In this document: piece after piece, positions 7,469-14,110 of the stretch
How the letters are laid out: each line of letters opens with the position of its first letter
How positions within the stretch are numbered: position 1 is the first letter of the stretch
Translations under genes and position numbers: made by a program
The notes under the pieces: model-generated
Databases searched by the model: none
Told to the model about the DNA's origin: nothing
Seen by the model: only the letters and a program-made list of their open reading frames with translations
Source: an uncultured Oscillospiraceae bacterium
GTDB lineage: Bacteria > Bacillota > Clostridia > Oscillospirales > Oscillospiraceae
DNA: 14,441 nucleotides
Assembly: GCA_900763965.1 (NCBI GenBank)
Contig: CAAFMG010000053.1
Span: 1-14,441, forward strand
Direction of reading: 5' to 3'

Positions 7469-8148
7469 TCCCGGCACCTCCCGAAATCCGTTAGGATACC
7501 GTCGGAGACCTGTAGCACCCTGTCCGCGGTCTGGGCAATGCTGCGGTTATGGGTAATCATGATGATGGTCTGCTCGTATTTTTTCGATGCCTCTTTCAGA
7601 AGGGCAATGACCTCGCTGCTGTTCCGGCTGTCCAGATTCCCGGTTGGTTCGTCGGCAAGAATCAGGGATGGGCGGGTGATCAGCGCACGACCAATAGCGA
7701 CCCGCTGCTGCTGACCGCCGGAAAGCTGGCCCGGAAGGTGATTCCGCCGCTCTTTCAGATTCAGAACGGAAAGCAGTTCTTCCAGATACTTCTTGTCCGG
7801 CTTCTGATAGTCCAGCAGCATGGGGAAGATGATATTCTGCTCCACGGTAAGCTCCGGCACAAGGTTGAAGGCCTGAAAGATGAAGCCAATATTCCGGCGG
7901 CGGAACACGGTGAGCTTTCGGTCATTCATGGAGAAGATATCCTTGCCGTCGATGATGACCTTGCCTGATGTGGGGGTGTCCAGCGCGCCGATCATGTTGA
8001 GAAGCGTACTTTTGCCGGAGCCGGATTCGCCAACCACCGCTACAAATTCGCCTTTGGGGACGGAAAATCTGACATTTTTCAGGGCGTGTACCGCCGTCTC
8101 GCCGCTGCCGTAGGTTTTGGAAAGGGACTGGACTTCCAATAAATCCAT
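7465..8148 (-). CDS. MacB/LolD/BceA-type ABC transporter ATPase
   Basis: A 227-residue ATPase for the following FtsX-type permease. The motifs are textbook: Walker A GESGSGKST (40-48), Q-loop Q92 in IFQAFNL, signature LSGGQQQRVAIGRAL (142-156), Walker B LILADEPTGNLDS (162-174) and H-loop H200 in MITHN. Length and the ADEPTGNLDS motif are typical of the type VII ABC family that includes BceA and MacB. The start at 8148 has AGAGGTG about 7-8 bases upstream. The 75-base gap to the kinase gene upstream holds an inverted repeat and a possible promoter, so transporter genes may be induced separately from the regulator-kinase pair. Confidence 0.92.
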   Translation of the reverse strand: MDLLEVQSLSKTYGSGETAVHALKNVRFSVPKGEFVAVVGESGSGKSTLLNMIGALDTPTSGKVIIDGKDIFSMNDRKLTVFRRRNIGFIFQAFNLVPELTVEQNIIFPMLLDYQKPDKKYLEELLSVLNLKERRNHLPGQLSGGQQQRVAIGRALITRPSLILADEPTGNLDSRNSSEVIALLKEASKKYEQTIIMITHNRSIAQTADRVLQVSDGILTDFGRCRE

Positions 8149-8184
8149 GTATAAGCACCTCTTTCAAAATTGGATTGTACCGAA

Positions 8185-8239
8185 AGTATACCAGCCGCAC
8201 CTTACAGCAGCATTACGGGAATCCTACAATTCTGTAGGA
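8185..8239 (-). promoter_or_regulatory. Candidate BceR-like operator and promoter for the transporter genes
   Basis: A perfect 7-bp inverted repeat, tcctaca (8222-8228) and tgtagga (8233-8239) with a 4-base spacer, gives the core CTACA-N4-TGTAG. As I recall the literature, BceR-like regulators bind near TNACA-N4-TGTAA; this is one symmetric base off. Leftward, a TATACT (8190-8185) could be the -10 box; the matching -35 position (8213-8208) is poor, as expected for an activated promoter, and the operator ends about 8 bases upstream of it. The repeat overlaps the kinase stop codon. Binding is inference. Confidence 0.5.
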
Positions 8240-9261
8240 ATTCGGAAGCTGATTGTAAATGTGGTTCCCATTTCCAATTCGCTGTCCACGGTAATCGTGC
8301 CGTTATGGGCTTCGATAATCGCTTTTGCAAGGGGCAGACCCAGCCCGATGCCCTGGGTGTCCTGGGAAAAGCGGCTGCGGTAGAAGCGTTTGAAAATATG
8401 GTGCAGATCCTCCGGGTGAATCCCGCTGCCGTTGTCCTTGACGAGAATCTGAACCGCAGACGGCAGTTGACGCCACTCCATTTGAATGATGCCCCCTTGC
8501 GCCGTATGGTCGAGGGCGTTTTTTACCAGGTTGTCAATGGCTTCCAGCATCCAATCCCGGTCACAGGAAAGCCAGATGTCATCCTCCCCGGACAGAACAA
8601 CCTCCTTTTGCTCCTGCTTTGCACGATAGGCAAAATGCAGCTCCACATCCCGCAGCAGTTCCGCCACATTTTCAGGATGCTTTTCAATGACGATGGAGCC
8701 GGCATCCAGCTTTGTAATCTTCAGCAGACTTTGCACCAACGTCTCAATCCGATCCAGCTCCTGCTCAGATAACTCTGAGAATTCTTTGACGGCAGGGTGC
8801 CCCTCCGCTTCCCCTTGCAGCAGTCCGTTGTAAATGTTCAGAGCGGCAAGGGGCGTTTTCAGCTGATGGGAAATGTCAGATATGGTGTTTTTCAGAAATT
8901 CCTTTTCCCGGTTTTCGTTGGCAGCATGGGCGTTTAACACCGCTGCCAATGTGTTGACGCAGTGAAACAGATGGTACAATTCCCCTTCCTCATCGCAGTC
9001 AATCCGGGCATCCGTGTTTCCGTCAAGATAGGAACGGATCTGCGCCGCAGCCCTTTCCAAGATTTTGTTCCGCTTGTGGATGTACCGGAAGCAAACAGCA
9101 AACACGCCGCCTGCCGCCAGCAGAAAAAGCAGAAACAGCGGAAGGGAGAATGTGCCAAACTGCACCCAGACTGCCATCTGGGACAGCAGGAGGAATGCAG
9201 TCATCACGCGGATAACCCCGAGAAAAAAACACTTAATGTCCTTGTCAGCCAATAGCTTCAT
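8224..9261 (-). CDS. Sensor histidine kinase, intramembrane-sensing (BceS-like) architecture
   Basis: A 345-residue kinase with two helices (about 11-29 and 39-58) separated by fewer than 12 residues, so there is almost no external sensor domain. That is the intramembrane-sensing architecture typical of kinases that read an ABC transporter's activity. The H-box is SHQLKTPLAAL with H132, the N-box DNLVKNALDHT (243-253), the G1 box KDNGSGI (275-281), the F-box IFKRFYRS (289-296) and the G2 box GIGLGL (304-309). Start: the ATG at 9261 is preceded by TGAGGTGG overlapping the regulator stop; the ATG at 9288 lies inside the regulator gene with no usable spacing. The gap to the regulator stop is 8 bases. 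Signalling through the adjacent FtsX-type permease is inferred from context. Confidence 0.9.
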   Translation of the reverse strand: MKLLADKDIKCFFLGVIRVMTAFLLLSQMAVWVQFGTFSLPLFLLFLLAAGGVFAVCFRYIHKRNKILERAAAQIRSYLDGNTDARIDCDEEGELYHLFHCVNTLAAVLNAHAANENREKEFLKNTISDISHQLKTPLAALNIYNGLLQGEAEGHPAVKEFSELSEQELDRIETLVQSLLKITKLDAGSIVIEKHPENVAELLRDVELHFAYRAKQEQKEVVLSGEDDIWLSCDRDWMLEAIDNLVKNALDHTAQGGIIQMEWRQLPSAVQILVKDNGSGIHPEDLHHIFKRFYRSRFSQDTQGIGLGLPLAKAIIEAHNGTITVDSELEMGTTFTISFRIPTEL

Positions 9262-9269
9262 AGTCCACC

Positions 9270-9956
9270 TCAGCAAATCACATTCCACTTGTAGCCCATA
9301 CCCCGGACGGTCAGGAGCATTTGGGGCTGGCTGGGGTTATCCTCCACCTTGATGCGAAGACGACGGATGTACACGGTGAGGGCGCTGCCGTCGATAAAGT
9401 TCCCCTCGCAGTCCCACAGCTTTTCCAGAATCTGCTCCTTGGAAAGCACCGCGTTGGGGTTGCGCATAAACAGGCACAGGAGCTTGTATTCTCCCGCACT
9501 TAAGTCTAAAAGCTCCCCTTTTTTGTACGCCTGCCCTTGGAGAAGCTGAACGGTGATTCCGTTGGATTCCAGCACCGTATCTGCCACTCCAAAGTCCTTG
9601 GCCCGCCGCAGCAGGGCGTTCATCCGGGAGATCAATACCCCCAGCTTGAAGGGCTTGGTGATGTAATCGTCCCCGCCCATGTCCAGCCCCATGATAATAC
9701 TGGTTTCCTCGTCGGAGGCAGTCAGAAAAATAATGGGAACCTTGGAAGACTGCCGCACCTTTTCGCAGAAGCCGAAGCCGGTACCGTCCGGCAGGGAAAC
9801 ATCCAGAACCAGCAGATCGTATTTCCCAACTGCCCAAAAGGCCTCCGCCTCCCGAAGGGTTCTGGCAATATCCGTTTCAAATCCCTGCTTTTTGAAGGCA
9901 AAGGACAGACCGTTTACCAAACTCAAATCATCTTCCAGCAATAAGATCCTCTTCAT
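9270..9956 (-). CDS. OmpR-family response regulator
   Basis: A 228-residue regulator, intact in contrast to the one at 3049. The receiver has acidic residues E8, D9 and D10, phospho-acceptor D52 in LVLDVSLPDG, T79 and K101 in TKPF. The winged-helix output domain is complete, with the recognition-helix region ALTVYIRRLRIKVED (192-206) and the C-terminal wing TVRGMGYKW (216-224). Start: the ATG at 9956 has GAGAAAGGG upstream at usual spacing; the ATG at 9974 would add MEKGNN and precedes that site. First gene of the leftward regulator-kinase-ATPase-permease cluster. It probably activates the transporter genes through the inverted repeat at 8222-8239 and may regulate its own promoter. Confidence 0.93.
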   Translation of the reverse strand: MKRILLLEDDLSLVNGLSFAFKKQGFETDIARTLREAEAFWAVGKYDLLVLDVSLPDGTGFGFCEKVRQSSKVPIIFLTASDEETSIIMGLDMGGDDYITKPFKLGVLISRMNALLRRAKDFGVADTVLESNGITVQLLQGQAYKKGELLDLSAGEYKLLCLFMRNPNAVLSKEQILEKLWDCEGNFIDGSALTVYIRRLRIKVEDNPSQPQMLLTVRGMGYKWNVIC

Positions 9957-9994
9957 GTTGTTCCCTTTCTCCATCCGTTGATTGGCTTTTTTCC

Positions 9995-10023
9995 ATTATA
10001 TTTCGGAAGTGGGCGGAAAACAA
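9995..10023 (-). promoter_or_regulatory. Promoter of the second regulator-kinase operon
   Basis: Leftward, a perfect TATAAT (10000-9995) lies 17 bases after a partial -35 TTGTTT (10023-10018). The spacer holds TTCCG twice with a 10-bp period, and an ACA-N4-TGT motif (10020-10029) overlaps the -35 side, possible autoregulatory sites. A TTGACA at 10035-10030 is 29 bases from the -10 box, too far to be its partner. Confidence 0.55.
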
Positions 10024-10052
10024 GCCTGTTGTCAAAAGAAGGGCAGTGTTCT

Positions 10053-10177
10053 TAAGCGATTCATGAGAATCGCGCAGCTGCAACCCGAAGGACTGCGTTC
10101 ACCGGGGTTTGGGGCAGCGCCTCAACAAGCAGAAAAACCATTCGTTCCGTGAAGGCGGAATGGATGGTCTTTCGCAT
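10053..10177 (-). repeat. Structured multi-hairpin element, left (inverted) copy
   Basis: Read on the minus strand this 125-base stretch matches 10974-11090 in a chain of exact blocks in the same order and near-equal spacing: ATGCGAAA, TTCCGCC, GGA, TTTTCTGCTTGTTG, CCCAAACCC, AGCTGCGC and GCTTA. Between the blocks are four hairpins: 10137-10168 (13-bp stem with two G-T pairs, followed by TTTTTCTG, terminator-like leftward), 10109-10125, 10080-10096 (7-bp stem, TTC loop) and 10056-10073 (7-bp stem, TCAT loop). No leftward gene lies upstream for the terminator-like part to serve. It could be a mobile repeat, a small structured RNA, or the end of a cassette. Confidence 0.6.
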
Positions 10178-10252
10178 TTGTATATACAGATGCATTGCTT
10201 GCCACTACTATTTCGGTTTCTTCGCTCCCCAAATGTTTAGCATACCTGCCAC

Positions 10253-10280
10253 TTGATTATTCCGCTATTTTTAGTATAAT
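10253..10280 (+). promoter_or_regulatory. Promoter of the membrane-protein gene
   Basis: TTGATT (10253-10258) and a perfect TATAAT (10275-10280) are separated by 16 bases; the gene starts 21 bases after the -10 box. The region 10178-10252 holds no gene. Confidence 0.7.
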
Positions 10281-10301
10281 TAAGAAAAAAGGAGAGAAAA
10301 C

Positions 10302-10901
10302 ATGACTGACAAAATTGCTGAATGGATTGAAAAACTAGCGACCGGGAAGAAAGCGAGGATTTTTTGGGCAATAGTTATTGCCCTTATCGTTGCACTTTTC
10401 ATTCTTTTCCCCTTTATCGATGCAAACCTTTTATTCTACAATCGGATTGAAACCCGTATTAACAATCTGGAAAAATTGGTCTCAATTAGTGGTATGACCG
10501 TTTCCGAGGACCCCTCACTGCATGCAGAATATCAGGATATTCTATTGAATATGGAAACGGCGAGACAGAATTCAGTTGTCAGATTCTCTATTAAGGGCTT
10601 TGTAAAAGAATCTTCAGCGTTTGATACCACAGTTAAATTTTGGAGTGGTACGATTGTTGGTATAATCCTATCCATCGCTTGCTTGTTCAACAAGAATCCG
10701 AACGGTAAAACTACCATTGGCTTTTTCTTCAAGAATAACCTTATGATTTGTATTGTTTGCCTCATTATGGGTGCTGTATTTGGATGGCTTTTTACTCTTA
10801 TTCCAACGCTTGGCTCTGTTTGGATTAATGCAATAGCTGCTCCAATTGTCCAGTTCGTATTCTTGGATCTTTTGATATCAACTCCCCAGAAGAAAAAGTG
10901 A
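10302..10901 (+). CDS. Hypothetical four-helix membrane protein
   Basis: A 199-residue protein I do not recognise. It has a charged N-terminus (about 1-18), a helix at 19-39, an external or cytoplasmic domain of about 70 residues (40-112) containing RIETRINNLEKLVSI, which could form a short coiled coil, then three helices at about 113-130, 146-168 and 173-193, and a basic tail (TPQKKK). There is no signal-peptidase motif and no cysteine pair in the soluble part. AAGGAGAG lies upstream of the ATG at usual spacing and the gene has its own promoter and terminator. It is visibly more AT-rich than the genes on both sides and lies between two inverted copies of a hairpin element, which suggests separate acquisition. 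Function unknown. Confidence 0.8.
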   Translation: MTDKIAEWIEKLATGKKARIFWAIVIALIVALFILFPFIDANLLFYNRIETRINNLEKLVSISGMTVSEDPSLHAEYQDILLNMETARQNSVVRFSIKGFVKESSAFDTTVKFWSGTIVGIILSIACLFNKNPNGKTTIGFFFKNNLMICIVCLIMGAVFGWLFTLIPTLGSVWINAIAAPIVQFVFLDLLISTPQKKK

Positions 10902-10973
10902 TAAATCAATCATTTGAGGATCATTGTATGTATTCCGTTCCACAACTGGCAAGCAATGCTTATGGCGCGCCAT

Positions 10974-11090
10974 ATGCGAAAAACGCTCACTTCCGCCCCG
11001 GCGGATTTGAGCGTTTTCTGCTTGTTGGGAAGCATCCCAAACCCTTTGCATCACAAGTTCCTTGTGAGCTGCGCACCCCACGGGCGCTTA
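10974..11090 (+). repeat. Structured multi-hairpin element, right copy
   Basis: A 117-base partner of 10053-10177, in opposite orientation. Four hairpins occupy the same relative positions with different stem sequences: 10980-11017, 11025-11040 (ttggga/tcccaa), 11051-11067 (tcacaag/cttgtga with the same TTC loop as the left copy) and 11071-11087 (GC-rich stem with one bulge). Preserved pairing with changed bases argues for selection on structure. The first hairpin doubles as the terminator of the membrane-protein gene. Confidence 0.6.
10980..11017 (+). terminator. Intrinsic terminator of the membrane-protein gene
   Basis: A 10-bp outer stem aaaacgctca/tgagcgtttt, a 2x2 internal loop and a 5-bp inner stem tccgc/gcgga with a 4-base loop. 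The 3' arm ends in TTTT followed by CTG. It lies 78 bases after the stop of the upstream gene. Confidence 0.75.
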
Positions 11091-11141
11091 TGTTTTGTTT
11101 GTGAACCCCTATGAAAACAATGATGTTATGTTAATTTTAGA

Positions 11142-11170
11142 TTGACTTAATATGCAAAACAGGGTATAAT
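11142..11170 (+). promoter_or_regulatory. Promoter of the XRE-nuclease-recombinase cassette
   Basis: TTGACT (11142-11147) and a perfect TATAAT (11165-11170) are separated by exactly 17 bases. The AGGAGG ribosome site (11186-11191) is 8 bases before the first ATG. The first gene is an XRE-type regulator, so autorepression here is likely but unproven. Confidence 0.82.
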
Positions 11171-11199
11171 AGTCACACAAAGGTCAGGAGGAGACGGTT

Positions 11200-11547
11200 A
11201 TGAATACCATCGGTGTACGGCTGCGGGAACTGCGTCAAAGTGCGAAGCTGTCTCAGGCGAAGATTGCAGCGATTGTTGGCTCCCGGCAGTCGGCGGTTGC
11301 TCGTTTTGAAAGCGGCGAGGCTCATGTCCCGGCGGATGTGATGGTCCGGTATGCGGATTACTTTGATGTATCTCTGGATTACATTTTTGGTCGCACGGAC
11401 AAGCCCCAGGGTAAGCTGTATGAGGGGAAAATGAAAATCGAAAAGGTCTATCCAGAGATGGACAAGTTCATCGAGATGTGCTTTGACCCCGGCTCTCCCA
11501 TCAATGAGCGGCTGAAAGAAACCCTTCGGGAAATGTTGAAGGAGTGA
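11200..11547 (+). CDS. XRE-family helix-turn-helix transcriptional regulator
   Basis: A 115-residue protein. Residues 4-65 form a classic lambda-Cro/XRE fold: VRLRELRQSAKLSQAKIA, then the recognition region VGSRQSAVARFESGEA (27-42) and the tail pattern YFDVSLDYIFGRTD (54-67), common in Firmicutes phage-type repressors. Residues 68-115 are a charged helical extension, perhaps for dimerisation or signal sensing. It is the first gene after a strong promoter and lies 5 bases before the nuclease gene, so it probably represses or times expression of the nuclease and recombinase. The family call is firm; the target is inferred. Confidence 0.9.
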   Translation: MNTIGVRLRELRQSAKLSQAKIAAIVGSRQSAVARFESGEAHVPADVMVRYADYFDVSLDYIFGRTDKPQGKLYEGKMKIEKVYPEMDKFIEMCFDPGSPINERLKETLREMLKE

Positions 11548-11552
11548 CAGGA

Positions 11553-12563
11553 ATGAATCAGGATTTGACATTCATGGGTAATCAGTTCGATGAAATCTTA
11601 GAGATCATCGACAATGCCAGAACCCGAGCTATGCGGGCAGTAAATGCGGAGCTGATTAATATGTATTGGGAAATCGGTGCCTACATCAGCCAGAAGGTTG
11701 AGGATGATGGCTGGGGCAAAAGCGTTGTCACCGAGTTTTCCGAGTTTCTCCGCCATCGCTATCCAGCCTCCAAAGGCTTTTCGGCCCAGAACATCTGGCG
11801 CATGAAGCAGTTCTATGAAACTTACCGCGGCAACGAAAAACTCTCACCACTGGTGAGAGAAATTTCGTGGACAAATAATCTGCTGATTCTGACCGGCTGC
11901 AAGACAGATGAAGCAAGGGAATTTTACCTTCGGCTTTGTGCGGCGAACAACTACTCCAAGCGGGAACTGGATCGGCAGATCAGCAGTATGCTCTTTGAAA
12001 GAACCATGCTGTCCGATACGAAGAACAAAGAACTGCTGACCAGAAGTAAAGGACTGGTTGCCCTTCGGGATGCCTATGTATTCGAGTTTCTGGATGTGAA
12101 AGAACCATACAAAGAGAAGGATCTTCGTAAAAGTATCGTCGCAAATCTGCGGGACTTCATTCTGGAATTTGGTCAGGACTTCACCTTTGTGGGTGAGGAG
12201 TATCGGATACAGGTGGGGAACACCGACTTCTTCATTGATCTGCTTTTCTACAATCGTGCGCTGTCCTGTCTGGTGGCAATCGAATTGAAGGTGGACAAAT
12301 TCCGCCCGGAGCATCTGGGACAACTGAACTTCTATTTGGAAGCCCTTGACCGGGATGTGAGAAAGCCCAATGAGAATCCCAGCGTAGGACTGATTCTTTG
12401 CACCAGCAAGGATGATACAGTTGTGGAATATGCCTTGAGCAGAAGTATGTCCCCCACCATGGTTGCGGACTATACCCTGCATCTGCCAGACAAGACTTTG
12501 CTGGAAAACAGGCTGCGTGAATTGACGCAGGCGTTGACACTGGAAAGTGGGGATGCAGAATGA
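11553..12563 (+). CDS. DUF1016/YhcG-family PD-(D/E)XK nuclease
   Basis: A 336-residue protein. The N-terminal half (about 10-170) matches the DUF1016_N pattern: NARTRAMRAVNAELINMYWEIG, GWGKSVVTEFSEFL and FSAQNIWRMKQFYETY, then EISWTNNLLIL. The C-terminal half is a PD-(D/E)XK nuclease: D229 in TDFFIDLLFYN, E244 and K246 in VAIELK, and a following glutamine Q257 in GQLNFYL. All the expected catalytic residues are present. YhcG-type proteins are often found beside restriction systems and mobile elements and are thought to act on DNA; the exact role is not settled. Start: the ATG at 11553 has AAGGAG 8 bases upstream; the GTG at 11544 overlaps the upstream gene and that site. Its stop overlaps the recombinase ATG as ATGA, so the two are coupled. 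Confidence 0.92.
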   Translation: MNQDLTFMGNQFDEILEIIDNARTRAMRAVNAELINMYWEIGAYISQKVEDDGWGKSVVTEFSEFLRHRYPASKGFSAQNIWRMKQFYETYRGNEKLSPLVREISWTNNLLILTGCKTDEAREFYLRLCAANNYSKRELDRQISSMLFERTMLSDTKNKELLTRSKGLVALRDAYVFEFLDVKEPYKEKDLRKSIVANLRDFILEFGQDFTFVGEEYRIQVGNTDFFIDLLFYNRALSCLVAIELKVDKFRPEHLGQLNFYLEALDRDVRKPNENPSVGLILCTSKDDTVVEYALSRSMSPTMVADYTLHLPDKTLLENRLRELTQALTLESGDAE

Positions 12564-14110
12564 AAGCCGTGATTTATGCCCGCTATTCCTCCGACAGCCA
12601 GCGGGAGGAATCCATCGAAGGTCAGATTCGGGAATGCACCGCCTTTGCTGAGAAGAACGGCATCACGATTCTCCGCCACTACATCGACCGCGCCTGCTCT
12701 GCTAAGACGGACAACCGCCCGGATTTTCAGGAAATGATCAAGGACAGCAGCAAGAAACTGTTTGACATGGTCATCGTCTGGAAGCTGGACAGATTTGCGA
12801 GAAACCGTTACGACAGCGCACGGTATAAAGCCCAGTTAAAGCGGAACGGCGTGAAAGTCGTGTCCGCAACGGAAGTGATTTCCGAAGGTGCGGAGGGTAT
12901 CATTCTGGAATCCGTGCTGGAAGGCTATGCGGAATACTACTCTGCCGATCTGTCGGAGAAGGTTATCCGTGGCAGGACGGAGAATGCGTTAAAGTGCAAG
13001 TTCAACGGCGGCACACTTCCCATCGGTTATGTGATTGATGAGGAACAGCATTTTCAGATTGACCCGCTGACCGCTCCCTTTGTGCTGGATGTGTTCAAGA
13101 AATACGACAAGGGCGCGACCATGAAGGAACTGCGTGACTGGCTAAATGAAAATGGCATCCGCAATAAATTAGGAAAACCTCTGAACTTCAACAGCATTCA
13201 GCACATGCTCAGTAACCGTCGTTATATTGGAGAGTACAAATACCGGGACATTATCGTTCCCAACGGAATCCCTGCCATCGTCCCAGAAGATTTGTTTGAT
13301 CGGGTTCAAGAAAAGCTGGCGCAAAACAGAAAAGCCCCGGCCCGTCACAAAGCCGAGGATGATTACCTGCTGACCACGAAACTCTTCTGCGGCTACTGCG
13401 GCGCTTACCTCTGTGGCGAGAGCGGCAAAAGCAGGAACGGAACCGTTCATCACTACTACAAGTGCGTATCTGTAAAAAAGAAGCGGACGGACTGCAAGAA
13501 AAAGCCTGTTAGGAAACAATGGCTGGAAGATCTGGTGGTCAACGAAGTGATGAAGGTGGTCATGGACGACAAAGCCATTGAAGCCATCGTGTCCATGGTG
13601 ATGGATTTGCAGGATCGTGAAAACACCAGTCTTCCCCTGTACGAGCAGCAGCTCCGGGAAGCGGAAACCGGCATCCAGAATCTGCTGAACGCCATCCAGC
13701 AGGGCATCCTCACCAAGTCCACCAAGAGCCGGTTGGAAGAATTGGAAGCTGCCAAGGAGGATTTGGAGATCAAGATCGCCAATGAAAAGATCGCCAAGCC
13801 CAGAATCAGCCCGGAGTTCGTCACCTTCTGGCTGCACAAATTCCGCAAGCTGGATGTACACCAGCAGTCTCACCGCAAAATGCTGATCGATGCCTTTGTG
13901 AACGCCATTTATCTGTATGATGATAAGCTGGTTCTCACCTTCAACTACAAGGACGGCACCAGAACCATCACTCTGGACGATGTGAAGGAAGCCGCAAAAG
14001 CAAATACCGGTTCGGATTTGGATTGCCGTGGTGCACCAAAAGCAAAGAGCGCCACCCAAAGGGTGGCGTTCTTTGCTTTTATTGCCGCGTTCGGACTCGA
14101 ACCCAATTAA
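12560..14110 (+). CDS. Large serine recombinase (site-specific integrase)
   Basis: A 516-residue recombinase. The resolvase domain (about 1-150) has YARYSSDSQ with R8 and catalytic S10, and KLDRFARNR (75-83). The Recombinase domain covers about 155-260 (GYVIDEEQHFQIDPLTAPFV...NRRYIGEYKYRD). A zinc ribbon follows with C277, C280, C302 and C312, then a coiled-coil stretch (about 360-412). It should integrate or excise the element carrying it through short attachment sites without host factors. The ATG overlaps the nuclease stop. The last 23 residues (AKSATQRVAFFAF...GLEPN) are encoded by a strong terminator hairpin and one copy of a direct repeat, so this tail is probably not part of the conserved protein, and the natural end may have been altered when the element integrated. 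Confidence 0.94.
   Translation: MKAVIYARYSSDSQREESIEGQIRECTAFAEKNGITILRHYIDRACSAKTDNRPDFQEMIKDSSKKLFDMVIVWKLDRFARNRYDSARYKAQLKRNGVKVVSATEVISEGAEGIILESVLEGYAEYYSADLSEKVIRGRTENALKCKFNGGTLPIGYVIDEEQHFQIDPLTAPFVLDVFKKYDKGATMKELRDWLNENGIRNKLGKPLNFNSIQHMLSNRRYIGEYKYRDIIVPNGIPAIVPEDLFDRVQEKLAQNRKAPARHKAEDDYLLTTKLFCGYCGAYLCGESGKSRNGTVHHYYKCVSVKKKRTDCKKKPVRKQWLEDLVVNEVMKVVMDDKAIEAIVSMVMDLQDRENTSLPLYEQQLREAETGIQNLLNAIQQGILTKSTKSRLEELEAAKEDLEIKIANEKIAKPRISPEFVTFWLHKFRKLDVHQQSHRKMLIDAFVNAIYLYDDKLVLTFNYKDGTRTITLDDVKEAAKANTGSDLDCRGAPKAKSATQRVAFFAFIAAFGLEPN
14038..14080 (+). terminator. Strong intrinsic terminator inside the end of the recombinase frame
   Basis: A 20-bp stem, all paired with one G-T, runs from 14038-14057 to 14061-14080 around an AAA loop. 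The inner half is GC-rich (gcgccaccc/gggtggcg) and the 3' arm ends in ctttgctttt. Transcription would stop about 25 bases before the stop codon at 14108. The A-rich 5' arm makes it potentially bidirectional. Confidence 0.8.

Noticed and set aside
10063..10152. A 29-codon frame beginning MRIAQLQPEG inside the left hairpin element
   Set aside because: No ribosome site, and the sequence is better explained by the structured repeat shared with 10974-11090.
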